From the NCBI GenBank assembly GCA_900548905.1, contig URMK01000011.1:1-64000 (forward strand): a stretch of 64,000 bases of DNA, read 5' to 3'. Origin of the DNA: an uncultured Lachnospiraceae bacterium (lineage in GTDB: Bacteria > Bacillota > Clostridia > Lachnospirales > Lachnospiraceae). A program made the translations under genes and the position numbers. Shown here piece by piece: positions 45,195 to 53,487 of this stretch. The first letter of the stretch is position 1. Every line of letters begins with the position of its first letter. Below the pieces are notes generated by a model that saw only the letters and a program-made list of their open reading frames with translations, had not been told where the DNA came from and ran no database searches.

Positions 45195-46388
45195 TTACTC
45201 AATAATTGTAGCAACACGGCCTGATCCTACAGTACGTCCACCTTCACGGATAGCGAAAGTAAGACCCTGCTCCATAGCGATAGGATGGATCAGTTCGATG
45301 GTCATTTCTACGTTGTCACCAGGCATACACATTTCTACACCTTCAGGAAGGTCACATACACCAGTTACGTCAGTTGTTCTGAAGTAGAACTGAGGTCTGT
45401 AGTTGTTGAAGAAAGGAGTATGACGTCCACCTTCATCTTTGGTCAGAACGTAAACCTGAGCGGTAAATTTCTTGTGGCATTTAACGCTGCCGGGTTTTGC
45501 AAGAACCTGTCCTCTTTCGATTTCAGTTCTCTGAACACCACGAAGCAGAGCACCGATATTATCACCAGCCTGTGCTTCATCCAGCATCTTACGGAACATT
45601 TCGATACCGGTAACAACGGTCTTCTTGGATTCTTCTTTAATACCGATAACTTCAACTTCTTCATTCAGATGAAGTGTACCACGCTCTACTCTACCGGTAG
45701 CAACAGTACCACGTCCTGTGATAGTGAATACATCTTCTACAGGCATAAGGAAAGGCTTGTCAGTATCACGCTGAGGATCCGGAATATAGCTGTCAACAGC
45801 TGCCATCAGCTCAAGGACTTTATCGCCCCATTCGCTGTTGGGATCTTCCAGAGCCTTCAGAGCAGAACCCTGGATAATCGGAGTATCATCTCCGGGGAAT
45901 TCATACTCATTCAGCAGGTCTCTGATTTCCATTTCAACCAGCTCAAGCAGTTCCGGATCGTCAACCATGTCACATTTGTTCATGAATACAACGATATAAG
46001 GAACGCCTACCTGACGGGACAGCAAAATGTGTTCTTTGGTCTGAGCCATAACACCATCGGTAGCTGCAACAACCAGGATAGCACCATCCATCTGAGCTGC
46101 ACCAGTGATCATGTTCTTTACATAGTCAGCATGGCCGGGGCAGTCAACGTGTGCGTAATGTCTGTTTTCTGTTTCATACTCAACGTGAGCTGTGGAAATG
46201 GTGATACCACGTTCTCTTTCTTCCGGAGCCTTGTCGATCATATCGAAAGCTACAGCCTCACCGGTACCAAGTCTTAAGTTCAGTGTCTTAGTAATAGCTG
46301 CTGTCAGAGTAGTTTTACCATGGTCAACGTGGCCGATGGTACCAATGTTACAATGCGGCTTGTTTCTTTCAAATTTAGCTTTAGCCAT
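45195..46388 (-). CDS. tuf: Elongation factor Tu
   Basis: A 397-residue GTPase that delivers aminoacyl-tRNA to the ribosome. GHVDHGKTTLTAAI, DCPGHADY and NKCDMVDD are the G1, G3 and G4 motifs. Its first residues (AKAKFERNKPHCNIGTIGHV) are standard. It is the last gene of the str operon and also has its own promoter at 46453-46481. Confidence 0.99.
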   Translation of the reverse strand: MAKAKFERNKPHCNIGTIGHVDHGKTTLTAAITKTLNLRLGTGEAVAFDMIDKAPEERERGITISTAHVEYETENRHYAHVDCPGHADYVKNMITGAAQMDGAILVVAATDGVMAQTKEHILLSRQVGVPYIVVFMNKCDMVDDPELLELVEMEIRDLLNEYEFPGDDTPIIQGSALKALEDPNSEWGDKVLELMAAVDSYIPDPQRDTDKPFLMPVEDVFTITGRGTVATGRVERGTLHLNEEVEVIGIKEESKKTVVTGIEMFRKMLDEAQAGDNIGALLRGVQRTEIERGQVLAKPGSVKCHKKFTAQVYVLTKDEGGRHTPFFNNYRPQFYFRTTDVTGVCDLPEGVEMCMPGDNVEMTIELIHPIAMEQGLTFAIREGGRTVGSGRVATIIE

Positions 46389-46452
46389 TTTTGATAATCC
46401 TCCTTAAAATCAATAGATATAACTTGTTTCTTTTTCTAATCGGCTACTTCTG

Positions 46453-46481
46453 ATTATATTAGATACTGCCGATATTTTCAA
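46453..46481 (-). promoter_or_regulatory. Internal promoter for tuf
   Basis: On the minus strand, TTGAAA (46476-46481), a 17-nt spacer and a consensus TATAAT (46453-46458). It would allow tuf to be expressed above the rest of the operon. It begins directly beside the 52-bp duplication. Confidence 0.75.
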
Positions 46482-46484
46482 GCT

Positions 46485-46620
46485 TTATTTCGTCTTTGCT
46501 GCCAGTACTTTTTACACAGGAAAAAGAACATAACTCTTATTTCGTCTTTGCTGCCAATACTTTTTCCACAGGAAAAAGAACATAACTCTTATTTCGTCTT
46601 TGCTGCCAATACTTTTTCCT
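46485..46620 (-). repeat. 52-bp tandem duplication of the fusA tail
   Basis: Three copies with a period of 52 bp start at 46485, 46537 and 46589. The third is the true end of fusA (codons for KVLAAKTK and the stop), matching for about 32 bp. The first two copies differ from each other at two of 52 positions and repeat the same codons and stop downstream of the gene. Confidence 0.93.
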
Positions 46621-48706
46621 GTACGTTCTTCGGTACCTGCTCATATTTTTCAAAGAACATGGAATAGTTACCGCGGCCCTGTGTCTTGGAACGCAGGTCG
46701 GTGGAATATCCGAACATCTCGGCAAGCGGAACATATGCTCTTACCAGCTTGCCTCCGCCGATGTCATCCATACCTTCGATACGTCCGCGGCGGGAGTTGA
46801 TATCACCGATAACATCACCCATATATTCTTCCGGCATAGTAACCTCTACCTTCATGATAGGCTCGATCAGTACCGGGTTTGCCTTAGACATGGCATCTTT
46901 GAATGCCAGGGATCCGGCAATGTGGAATGCCATTTCGGAAGAGTCGACTTCATGGTAGGATCCGTCGTATACCGTAGCGTGAACGCCCAGTACAGGGAAT
47001 CCGCCGAGGATACCGGCCTTGGAAGCCTCTTCGATACCTTCGCCGACTGCGGGAATGTATTCCTTAGGAATAGAACCGCCCACAACTGCCGTATCGAATT
47101 TGAATGTCTCTTCACCGTTGGGATCCATAGGCTCGAATCTAACCTTACAGTGTCCATACTGTCCACGTCCGCCGGACTGTTTTGCGTACTTGCTGTCCAC
47201 ATCAACATTCTTGGTGAAGGTTTCTTTATATGCAACCTGAGGAGCACCAACGTTAGCTTCCACTTTGAATTCACGAAGAAGTCTGTCAACGATGATCTCC
47301 AGATGGAGCTCACCCATACCTGCAATGATTGTCTGGCCGGTTTCCTGATCCGTATGGGCACGGAAGGTAGGATCTTCTTCTGCCAGTTTGGAAAGTGCCT
47401 CGCCCAGCTTGCCCTGGCCAGCCTTGGTTTTAGGCTCGATAGCCAGCTCAATAACCGGTTCAGGGAATTCCATGGATTCCAGAATTACCGGATGCTGGTC
47501 ATCACAGATGGTGTCACCGGTTGTGGTGAACTTAAATCCAACCGCTGCGGCGATATCACCGGAATAAACCTTATCCAGTTCCTGTCTCTTGTTTGCATGC
47601 ATCTGCAGGATACGTCCAACACGTTCCTTTTTATCTTTGGTCGCATTCAGCACATAGGAACCGGAATTCATTGTTCCTGAGTAAACGCGGAAGAATGCAA
47701 GCTTTCCTACAAACGGGTCAGCCATAATCTTGAATGCCAGAGCGGAGAAAGGTTCCTCGTCGGAGGAATGTCTTTCCACTTCATTTCCATCCAGATCCAT
47801 ACCCTTAATAGAAGGGATGTCCGTAGGAGAAGGCATGAATTCAAGCACAGCATCCAGAAGCTTCTGAACACCCTTATTTCTGTATGCAGAACCACAGCAA
47901 ACCGGAACAGCGGTACATTCGCATGTCGCTTTTCTCAGGACTGCTTTCAGTTGTTCAACAGAGGGTTCTTCCTCTTCCAGATACATCATCATTAACTCTT
48001 CATCCAGTTCACAGATTTTCTCGATGAGTTCCGCACGATACAATTCCGCATCATCCTTCATATCCCCAAGATCTTCTGTTACTGTAATATCTTCACCCTT
48101 ATCATCGTTAAAGATGTAGGTTTTCATTTCAAACAGGTCGATGATTCCCTTGAATTCATCTTCCTTGCCGATAGGCAGCTGCAGGATGATGGCGTTCTTG
48201 CCAAGTCTGGTCCTGATCTGATCTACGGCGCCGTAAAAGTTTGCACCAAGGATGTCCATCTTGTTGATGAAGGCCATTCTGGGTACGTTGTAGGTGTCTG
48301 CCTGACGCCAAACGTTTTCTGACTGAGGCTCAACGCCGCCTTTTGCACAGAATACGCCGACAGCGCCATCCAGTACACGCAGAGAACGCTCAACTTCCAC
48401 TGTGAAGTCAACGTGGCCGGGAGTATCGATAATATTGATACGGTACTCAGGCGCATTGGGATCAACCTTACATTCGAAATGCTTGGTCCAGTGGCATGTG
48501 GTAGCAGCTGATGTGATGGTGATACCTCTTTCCTGTTCCTGCTCCATCCAGTCCATGGTAGCAGTACCTTCGTGAGTATCCCCGATCTTATAGTTAACAC
48601 CGGTGTAGTACAGAATACGCTCTGTCAGAGTAGTCTTACCTGCATCGATGTGAGCCATAATACCAATGTTTCTGGTTCTCTCTAGTGGATATTCTCTTCC
48701 AGCCAA
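46589..48706 (-). CDS. fusA: Elongation factor G
   Basis: A 705-residue translocation GTPase. G1 is AHIDAGKTTLTERI, G3 DTPGHVDFT, G4 NKMDILGANF. Domain IV carries HVTVYDGSYHEVDSSEMAF-type sequence. It lies between rpsG and tuf. The extra copies of its last codons lie beyond the stop and do not change the protein. Confidence 0.99.
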   Translation of the reverse strand: MAGREYPLERTRNIGIMAHIDAGKTTLTERILYYTGVNYKIGDTHEGTATMDWMEQEQERGITITSAATTCHWTKHFECKVDPNAPEYRINIIDTPGHVDFTVEVERSLRVLDGAVGVFCAKGGVEPQSENVWRQADTYNVPRMAFINKMDILGANFYGAVDQIRTRLGKNAIILQLPIGKEDEFKGIIDLFEMKTYIFNDDKGEDITVTEDLGDMKDDAELYRAELIEKICELDEELMMMYLEEEEPSVEQLKAVLRKATCECTAVPVCCGSAYRNKGVQKLLDAVLEFMPSPTDIPSIKGMDLDGNEVERHSSDEEPFSALAFKIMADPFVGKLAFFRVYSGTMNSGSYVLNATKDKKERVGRILQMHANKRQELDKVYSGDIAAAVGFKFTTTGDTICDDQHPVILESMEFPEPVIELAIEPKTKAGQGKLGEALSKLAEEDPTFRAHTDQETGQTIIAGMGELHLEIIVDRLLREFKVEANVGAPQVAYKETFTKNVDVDSKYAKQSGGRGQYGHCKVRFEPMDPNGEETFKFDTAVVGGSIPKEYIPAVGEGIEEASKAGILGGFPVLGVHATVYDGSYHEVDSSEMAFHIAGSLAFKDAMSKANPVLIEPIMKVEVTMPEEYMGDVIGDINSRRGRIEGMDDIGGGKLVRAYVPLAEMFGYSTDLRSKTQGRGNYSMFFEKYEQVPKNVQEKVLAAKTK

Positions 48707-48766
48707 AGGTTTTTCCTCCTTAATTTTGTATCCCGGGCCTAAGCCGCAAGGATGCTCTCACCCGGA

Positions 48767-49237
48767 TTAGAATCTGTAGTGAGAGAATGCCTTGTTGGCT
48801 TCTGCCATTTTGTGCATATCTTCTTTTCTCTTAACTGCGGAGCCGGTGTTATTAGCTGCGTCAAGAATTTCGTTTGCCAGTCTTTCTTCCATGGTCTTCT
48901 CGCCTCTCTTGCGGGAGAAGGTTACAAGCCATCTCAAGCCCAGCGCCTGACGTCTGTCAGTCCTTACTTCGATCGGCACCTGATAGGTAGCACCACCGAT
49001 ACGTCTTGCCTTTACTTCGAGAACAGGCATGATATTGTTCATCGCTTCCTCGAATACTTCAAGAGCCGGCTTTCCAGCCTTTTCTTCAACTCTGCCAAAC
49101 GCACCATATACAATTTTCTGGGCAACACCCTTCTTACCATCCAGCATAATGTTGTTGATAAGCTTGGTGACTACCTTGTCGTTGTATAAGGGGTCTGCCA
49201 GTACGTCTCTTTTCTGAATATGTCCTTTACGTGGCAC
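48767..49237 (-). CDS. rpsG: 30S ribosomal protein S7
   Basis: A 156-residue head protein that organises the 3' domain of 16S rRNA. PRKGHIQKRDVLADPLYND and RRIGGATYQVPIEVRTDRRQ are diagnostic. The start is GTG at 49237 after AAGGAGGGAAGAACC; an upstream in-frame ATG has no support. Confidence 0.98.
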   Translation of the reverse strand: MPRKGHIQKRDVLADPLYNDKVVTKLINNIMLDGKKGVAQKIVYGAFGRVEEKAGKPALEVFEEAMNNIMPVLEVKARRIGGATYQVPIEVRTDRRQALGLRWLVTFSRKRGEKTMEERLANEILDAANNTGSAVKRKEDMHKMAEANKAFSHYRF

Positions 49238-49312
49238 GGTTCTTCCCTCCTTAATTATAATCTGCAATTAAATCATCGGTACTCACATGTGTCTGATACT
49301 AACAATACACTT

Positions 49313-49376
49313 AATGTGCATTACACGCAATGTGCATTACACGCCGTGTGTATTACACCCAATGTGTTCGTGCGGT
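49313..49376. repeat. 16-bp imperfect tandem repeat between rpsL and rpsG
   Basis: AATGTGCATTACACGC occurs twice in tandem (49313-49328 and 49329-49344), then a diverged third copy CGTGTGTATTACACCC, then half a copy. It lies in the untranslated spacer of the str operon. Confidence 0.85.
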
Positions 49377-49455
49377 CTATCTGTTCGCTTAAAAAGTGAA
49401 AATCAGAATCCCAACACTGAATTAGTTCGCTCTGTGGTACATGGAAAATAAGAAA

Positions 49456-49875
49456 TTATTTTCCTGCCTTAGGTCTCTTAGCACCGTATTTGGAACGGGC
49501 CTGACGTCTGTTTGCAACGCCTGCGGTATCCAGTGTACCTCTGATGATGTGGTATCTGGTACCGGGAAGGTCCTTAACACGGCCGCCTCTGATCAGAACA
49601 ACGCTGTGTTCCTGCAGATTGTGTCCTTCTCCGGGAATGTAGCTTGTTACTTCGATTCCGTTGGAAAGACGAACTCTGGCAATCTTTCTAAGAGCTGAGT
49701 TAGGTTTCTTAGGAGTAGCTGTTTTAACAGCGGTGCAGACACCTCTCTTCTGAGGAGCGGAAGCATCCGTAGCTTTCTTGTGAAGGGAGTTGTACCCTTT
49801 CTGGAGAGCCGGTGCGGTAGACTTCTTTACAGATGTCTGACGTCCTTTTCTGACTAACTGGTTAAATGTTGGCAT
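49456..49875 (-). CDS. rpsL: 30S ribosomal protein S12
   Basis: A 139-residue decoding-site protein. The two segments where streptomycin-resistance changes arise, TPKKPNSALRK and GRVKDLPGTRYH, carry the wild-type lysines. GCAGGAGGTGAAAAAG precedes the ATG. First gene of the str operon. Confidence 0.98.
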   Translation of the reverse strand: MPTFNQLVRKGRQTSVKKSTAPALQKGYNSLHKKATDASAPQKRGVCTAVKTATPKKPNSALRKIARVRLSNGIEVTSYIPGEGHNLQEHSVVLIRGGRVKDLPGTRYHIIRGTLDTAGVANRRQARSKYGAKRPKAGK

Positions 49876-49958
49876 TCTTTTTCACCTCCTGCGGTATAGG
49901 TTAATGTGTCGTTAAACGCATGCATAAGAAAAAAATGCACCCAAATGCACGCTAGAAT

Positions 49959-49988
49959 AGTATACGTGCTTGTGGATGCATTTGTCAA
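49959..49988 (-). promoter_or_regulatory. Sigma-A promoter of the str operon
   Basis: On the minus strand, a consensus TTGACA (49983-49988), an 18-nt spacer and TATACT (49959-49964), about 85 nt before rpsL. The early transcript contains two short copies of TGCATTTG/TGCATTTT. Confidence 0.8.
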
Positions 49989-50041
49989 TACATTTTCTTT
50001 AAAATTACTGTAAAATAAAGGCAGACAAGTGATTATTTAAT

Positions 50042-50494
50042 TTATTCCGCAAACAGAAGCCTTAAATGCTCCTCCGCTTCCTTTACGGAGCATTCCAGAC
50101 TTCCTCTGATTTTGTCCACGCAGCCTTCCCCCTGGCCGGGTACAATTTCCGATACCGGCACGTCCGGCATCTCCTCCTGTACCTTCTTCATCCTCCGCTC
50201 CAGTATTTCCCATTCTTCTTCATAGGCTTTTAAAAACTTATGGTTTTCTTTTGTATAGGCTGTCTGTTGTCTGCACAAGTTTATGGCTTCTTCAATACAA
50301 GTTGCGGCATGCTTAAGCAAAACTTCCCTCTCAATCAGCTGTGCCCGAAGGGATGCCACTTCTTTATTCTTCCCTAAAAGAATGGTTTGAAGGGAGGATA
50401 TCTGCCGTCCGGCAGATTCGATCTCATACATAAGATTATTTATTTCTTCCCGGCCTGTTTCTTTTTCCTTAAACTCTTTATCCCCATTATCCAT
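50042..50494 (-). CDS. Small coiled-coil protein of unknown function
   Basis: A 150-residue acidic protein I do not recognise. Residues ~15-110 have a heptad pattern (for example YEIESAGRQISSLQTILLGK and YEEEWEILERRMKKVQEEM), so a long coiled coil is likely. It has no signal peptide or membrane helix. GCAGGGGATAAAA precedes the ATG. It lies 79 nt after the last pel-cluster gene and may have its own promoter. Confidence 0.65.
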   Translation of the reverse strand: MDNGDKEFKEKETGREEINNLMYEIESAGRQISSLQTILLGKNKEVASLRAQLIEREVLLKHAATCIEEAINLCRQQTAYTKENHKFLKAYEEEWEILERRMKKVQEEMPDVPVSEIVPGQGEGCVDKIRGSLECSVKEAEEHLRLLFAE

Positions 50495-50530
50495 TTTTAT
50501 CCCCTGCCTTATTGACCTATCCTGTTACTC

Positions 50531-50560
50531 ATTTTATCACAATGCAAAACCTCTGTGCAA
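50531..50560 (-). promoter_or_regulatory. Possible promoter of the coiled-coil gene
   Basis: On the minus strand, TTGCAC (50555-50560), an 18-nt spacer and TAAAAT (50531-50536), in the gap after the DUF4832 gene. Confidence 0.4.
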
Positions 50561-50573
50561 GTATAAGGCACCT

Positions 50574-52019
50574 CTATCCGGCATCATTTCCCAGCGTATA
50601 TCCCCGGCTGCCATCAAAGGTATAAATAAGGTTTATTCCATTTATATATTCTTTATGCATCCCCAACTCTATATCCGGCATACCACTTATGGGGTTTATG
50701 ATTCCCAAGCCAATGGTATAGCCTTCCCGTAACGAATCATTAAGCGCAAACAGATTCTCTGTTTCTAAGTTCATCCCCGGATAAAGCTGCCTTAAATCAA
50801 TATCCACCTCCTGACAATAAAATAACTCTCCGTTTTTATCTATCACATAGAACATTACCGGCCATTGAAAATAAATCGGTGCTTCTCCAATGTTCCCCCA
50901 TATGAGTTTGACTTTAAAACTTTTTTTCTGATAATCCAGGCGGATATCCATAGAATCAATATAATAACAATATCCTAAGCTTTTCAAAACCTCATTGGAA
51001 CCTTTTTGATTAATTTCCGGACATTTAGGGCCAATAAAGGTCATATGGGAACTGCGAATCAGGGAAAGGGTTTCTTCCAGATTATCTTCAAGCATATACT
51101 CCATCGGAAGTCCGCTTGTAAATTCTCCGCCTATGGGGGCCGTATTCCAAAGCTTTTCAACCGGTTTATAGGAAATACGCCTTCCCGGTATTTCGTATGC
51201 GCCACCGTGCTCCATCCATCCCAGCCATTCCGTTGTATCTTCCTTCATACCGGTCATATCATTATATATTCCCATATTCCCGTCTACGGCAATGGTATAG
51301 TTCCTGCGCATAAGCAATCTGGCATTCGGGAACGCTTCCTGGTACTGGCCGGCATATTCCCGGCAAACCTCTTCATCCGGCATTGGGTATACACCATCCT
51401 CATACTTGGTATGCCACTCCCCCCAATGGCCCAGGCTTCCCAATTGAACATAAGAAACAAAGGCGTCCTTTGAGCAGTATTCCCCCAGAGCCTGTAATGC
51501 TTTTTTGTGCGACTCCATAAATATGGGATTTTCATAAACCGGCGCATATCCCATTCCGTAATCCGTATTATAAAAAGTTCCATCTCCCGTACGTTCATAC
51601 AGCCACTCCGGAATATCCATATGCCTTTCACTGCCCGGGATATCACAAACAAACCTCAGAACTGCATTTTTCCCCTCTTCCTTCCAACGTCCAATTTGAT
51701 ATCTTTCTTCCAGTGCCCGTACATCAAATTGCCCTTCACTGGGTTCCCATTCGCGCCAGGTAATAAGAATATATACAAGCCTGGTCTGCTCCGCCTCTTC
51801 CGGATCATCTCCCATAGGAGCAAACCCTGTCAAAGGATTGGAGTAAGCCACAGCTATAGGAGTAAAGGTAGCACAGCCAGAAAGCCCGTAACGATAAGGC
51901 AGTCTGTATAATATTATAATCACTGCTGCAAGAATGAGAATAAGCAGTACCAAAACAGACATCTTTTTCCAATTTCCTTTCTTGTTACCATCCCCGCACT
52001 TTTCCATGCTTCTATCCAT
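50574..52019 (-). CDS. Membrane-anchored DUF4832 protein with glycosidase-like TIM barrel
   Basis: About 481 residues. A single membrane helix (VLVLLILILAAVIIILY) near residue 25 anchors an extracellular part. That part resembles the DUF4874/DUF4832 pair: a TIM barrel-like first half (NPLTGFAPMG, LVYILITWREWEPSEGQFD, GSLGHWGEWHT with a candidate catalytic Glu) and a beta-sandwich end. The family has no confirmed activity. I chose the ATG at 52019 because GGAGAATATC precedes it. It is the last gene of the pel operon and overlaps the DUF4956 gene. A role in cutting or binding the exopolysaccharide is inference. Confidence 0.72.
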   Translation of the reverse strand: MDRSMEKCGDGNKKGNWKKMSVLVLLILILAAVIIILYRLPYRYGLSGCATFTPIAVAYSNPLTGFAPMGDDPEEAEQTRLVYILITWREWEPSEGQFDVRALEERYQIGRWKEEGKNAVLRFVCDIPGSERHMDIPEWLYERTGDGTFYNTDYGMGYAPVYENPIFMESHKKALQALGEYCSKDAFVSYVQLGSLGHWGEWHTKYEDGVYPMPDEEVCREYAGQYQEAFPNARLLMRRNYTIAVDGNMGIYNDMTGMKEDTTEWLGWMEHGGAYEIPGRRISYKPVEKLWNTAPIGGEFTSGLPMEYMLEDNLEETLSLIRSSHMTFIGPKCPEINQKGSNEVLKSLGYCYYIDSMDIRLDYQKKSFKVKLIWGNIGEAPIYFQWPVMFYVIDKNGELFYCQEVDIDLRQLYPGMNLETENLFALNDSLREGYTIGLGIINPISGMPDIELGMHKEYINGINLIYTFDGSRGYTLGNDAG

Positions 52020-52695
52020 GATATTCTCCATTGTACTGAATCAGCGTCACATCTTTTACCCCCTCAAGATCCCTGATATTTTCAAGGAAAACCGTATTAT
52101 CTGACTTGCAGAAAATCTCTATCGTCATCTCTGTAAAATCCTGACGGAAGGTTTTGGATTTAAGCTTGTATTTTATTTTTTTAAGAGTCCTTATCACTTC
52201 ATCACCGGTACGATCTCCAGTATAATGCACAATCATAATATAAATCATGCCTCTTTTTTGGCAGTGATAAAGCACATGAATCAGAATAAGCATCACAATA
52301 CTACCTGCGGCGGCAAGCAAATGCATACTGGCCCCTGTGGTGATTCCTACCGAAATCGCCCAGAACAGATATAACAGATCCATGGGATCCTTGATGGCTG
52401 TTCTGTAACGTACGATAGAAAGAGCTCCCACCATACCCAGCGAAATAACAATATTGGTGCTGATAGCCAATGTCAGCATACAGCTGAGTACAGTCATGCC
52501 CACAAGTGTGGTGGCAAAGGATCGGCTGAATACCACCCCACCGAAATAAGTCTGATATATTTTATAAATTAGCAAACCCAGGAAAAGAGCAATCACCATA
52601 GAAACCGTAATTTTAATCATTAAATCGCCAGTAAGGCCCTGACTCCCTGTAAAGGATTCCCACACTGATTTTTTAAAGTAATCTTGTAAACTCAT
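52012..52695 (-). CDS. DUF4956 membrane protein
   Basis: A 227-residue protein with about four membrane helices in the first 130 residues, including the conserved SLGMVGALSIVRYRTAIKDP, and a cytoplasmic C-terminal domain. This is the DUF4956 pattern. The family is often encoded next to VTC-domain and CotH proteins, as here, but its function is not known. Confidence 0.85.
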   Translation of the reverse strand: MSLQDYFKKSVWESFTGSQGLTGDLMIKITVSMVIALFLGLLIYKIYQTYFGGVVFSRSFATTLVGMTVLSCMLTLAISTNIVISLGMVGALSIVRYRTAIKDPMDLLYLFWAISVGITTGASMHLLAAAGSIVMLILIHVLYHCQKRGMIYIMIVHYTGDRTGDEVIRTLKKIKYKLKSKTFRQDFTEMTIEIFCKSDNTVFLENIRDLEGVKDVTLIQYNGEYHG

Positions 52696-52728
52696 TTTTT
52701 GTACCTTCCGTTTCTTTCATTTTGAGAG

Positions 52729-53487
52729 TCAGCTGAATTTTTCACTGCGGGTAAGAGTATAAAGCACATCCGACCTGAAAAAAACACGTTCATAGCATAA
52801 TGTATACTTGGATATCGCAGAAAATTCTTGTTCGCCGGGAGGCAGTATTTCCTGAATTACCTTCGGAAGAAATTCCGTGAATTTCACCTCCATTATCAGT
52901 TTATCAGGAGGGATCACCTCATAGACAGGTAAGCTTCGGTCAAAGATATCCGCAGTCATCACTGCGGCTCGGACATGGGAATCAAAGGTAACTCTAACAT
53001 CGCCCTCCGGCAGAATAAAAGGTTCTCTGTCATAATCCACAATCACCTTAGGGCGCATGACCTTTGCAACACATTCATAATAAAATTCTCTGCATAGCTG
53101 TTCCTTATGGGAAAGGAGAAAATCATAGTTACCTTCCAATATCCACGTAAGCTCTTGTCTCGTAATACCTGCTGCATCCTTATGAATATAGCTTCCTATT
53201 TTAATTTTCCGTTCCAGCTTAATACTCCTGTCACTGTAATCATAGATGCGGATACGATATTTTTTACGGTAATTAACGCCTGACATCTTATCATTATACG
53301 CGCTGTCCCAATAATCATCAAAATAAAGGCTGCGTATCATATAGGAACCATTCGCAGCATGGGGATCTTTATGCATCAGCTGTCTGAAGCGTTCCCGCAG
53401 GGCAGCACATTCCCACAAAGAAAGATAATATTTCCATTCATTACGGAACGTTCCGTAATCCGTATTTTTATCAGCTGCCTTCATCAT
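52729..53487 (-). CDS. VTC domain (polyphosphate polymerase-like) protein
   Basis: About 252 residues of the VTC/CYTH triphosphate-tunnel fold, related to the catalytic domain of yeast Vtc4, which makes polyphosphate from ATP. Tunnel-lining basic and acidic residues are present: FRNEWKYYL, MIRSLYFDD, KYRIRIYDY, IKLERKIK, VDYDREPF, MEVKF and SKYTLCYER. It is cytoplasmic. The ATG at 53487 (after GAGGATATCT) overlaps the end of the CotH gene. Bacterial VTC proteins beside CotH and DUF4956 are common, but whether they make polyphosphate is not settled. Confidence 0.85.
   Translation of the reverse strand: MMKAADKNTDYGTFRNEWKYYLSLWECAALRERFRQLMHKDPHAANGSYMIRSLYFDDYWDSAYNDKMSGVNYRKKYRIRIYDYSDRSIKLERKIKIGSYIHKDAAGITRQELTWILEGNYDFLLSHKEQLCREFYYECVAKVMRPKVIVDYDREPFILPEGDVRVTFDSHVRAAVMTADIFDRSLPVYEVIPPDKLIMEVKFTEFLPKVIQEILPPGEQEFSAISKYTLCYERVFFRSDVLYTLTRSEKFS

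Noticed and set aside
46537..46734. A 65-codon frame ending with the same residues as EF-G
   Set aside because: It is an out-of-frame reading of fusA that joins the duplicated tail; it has no start signal and no independent similarity.
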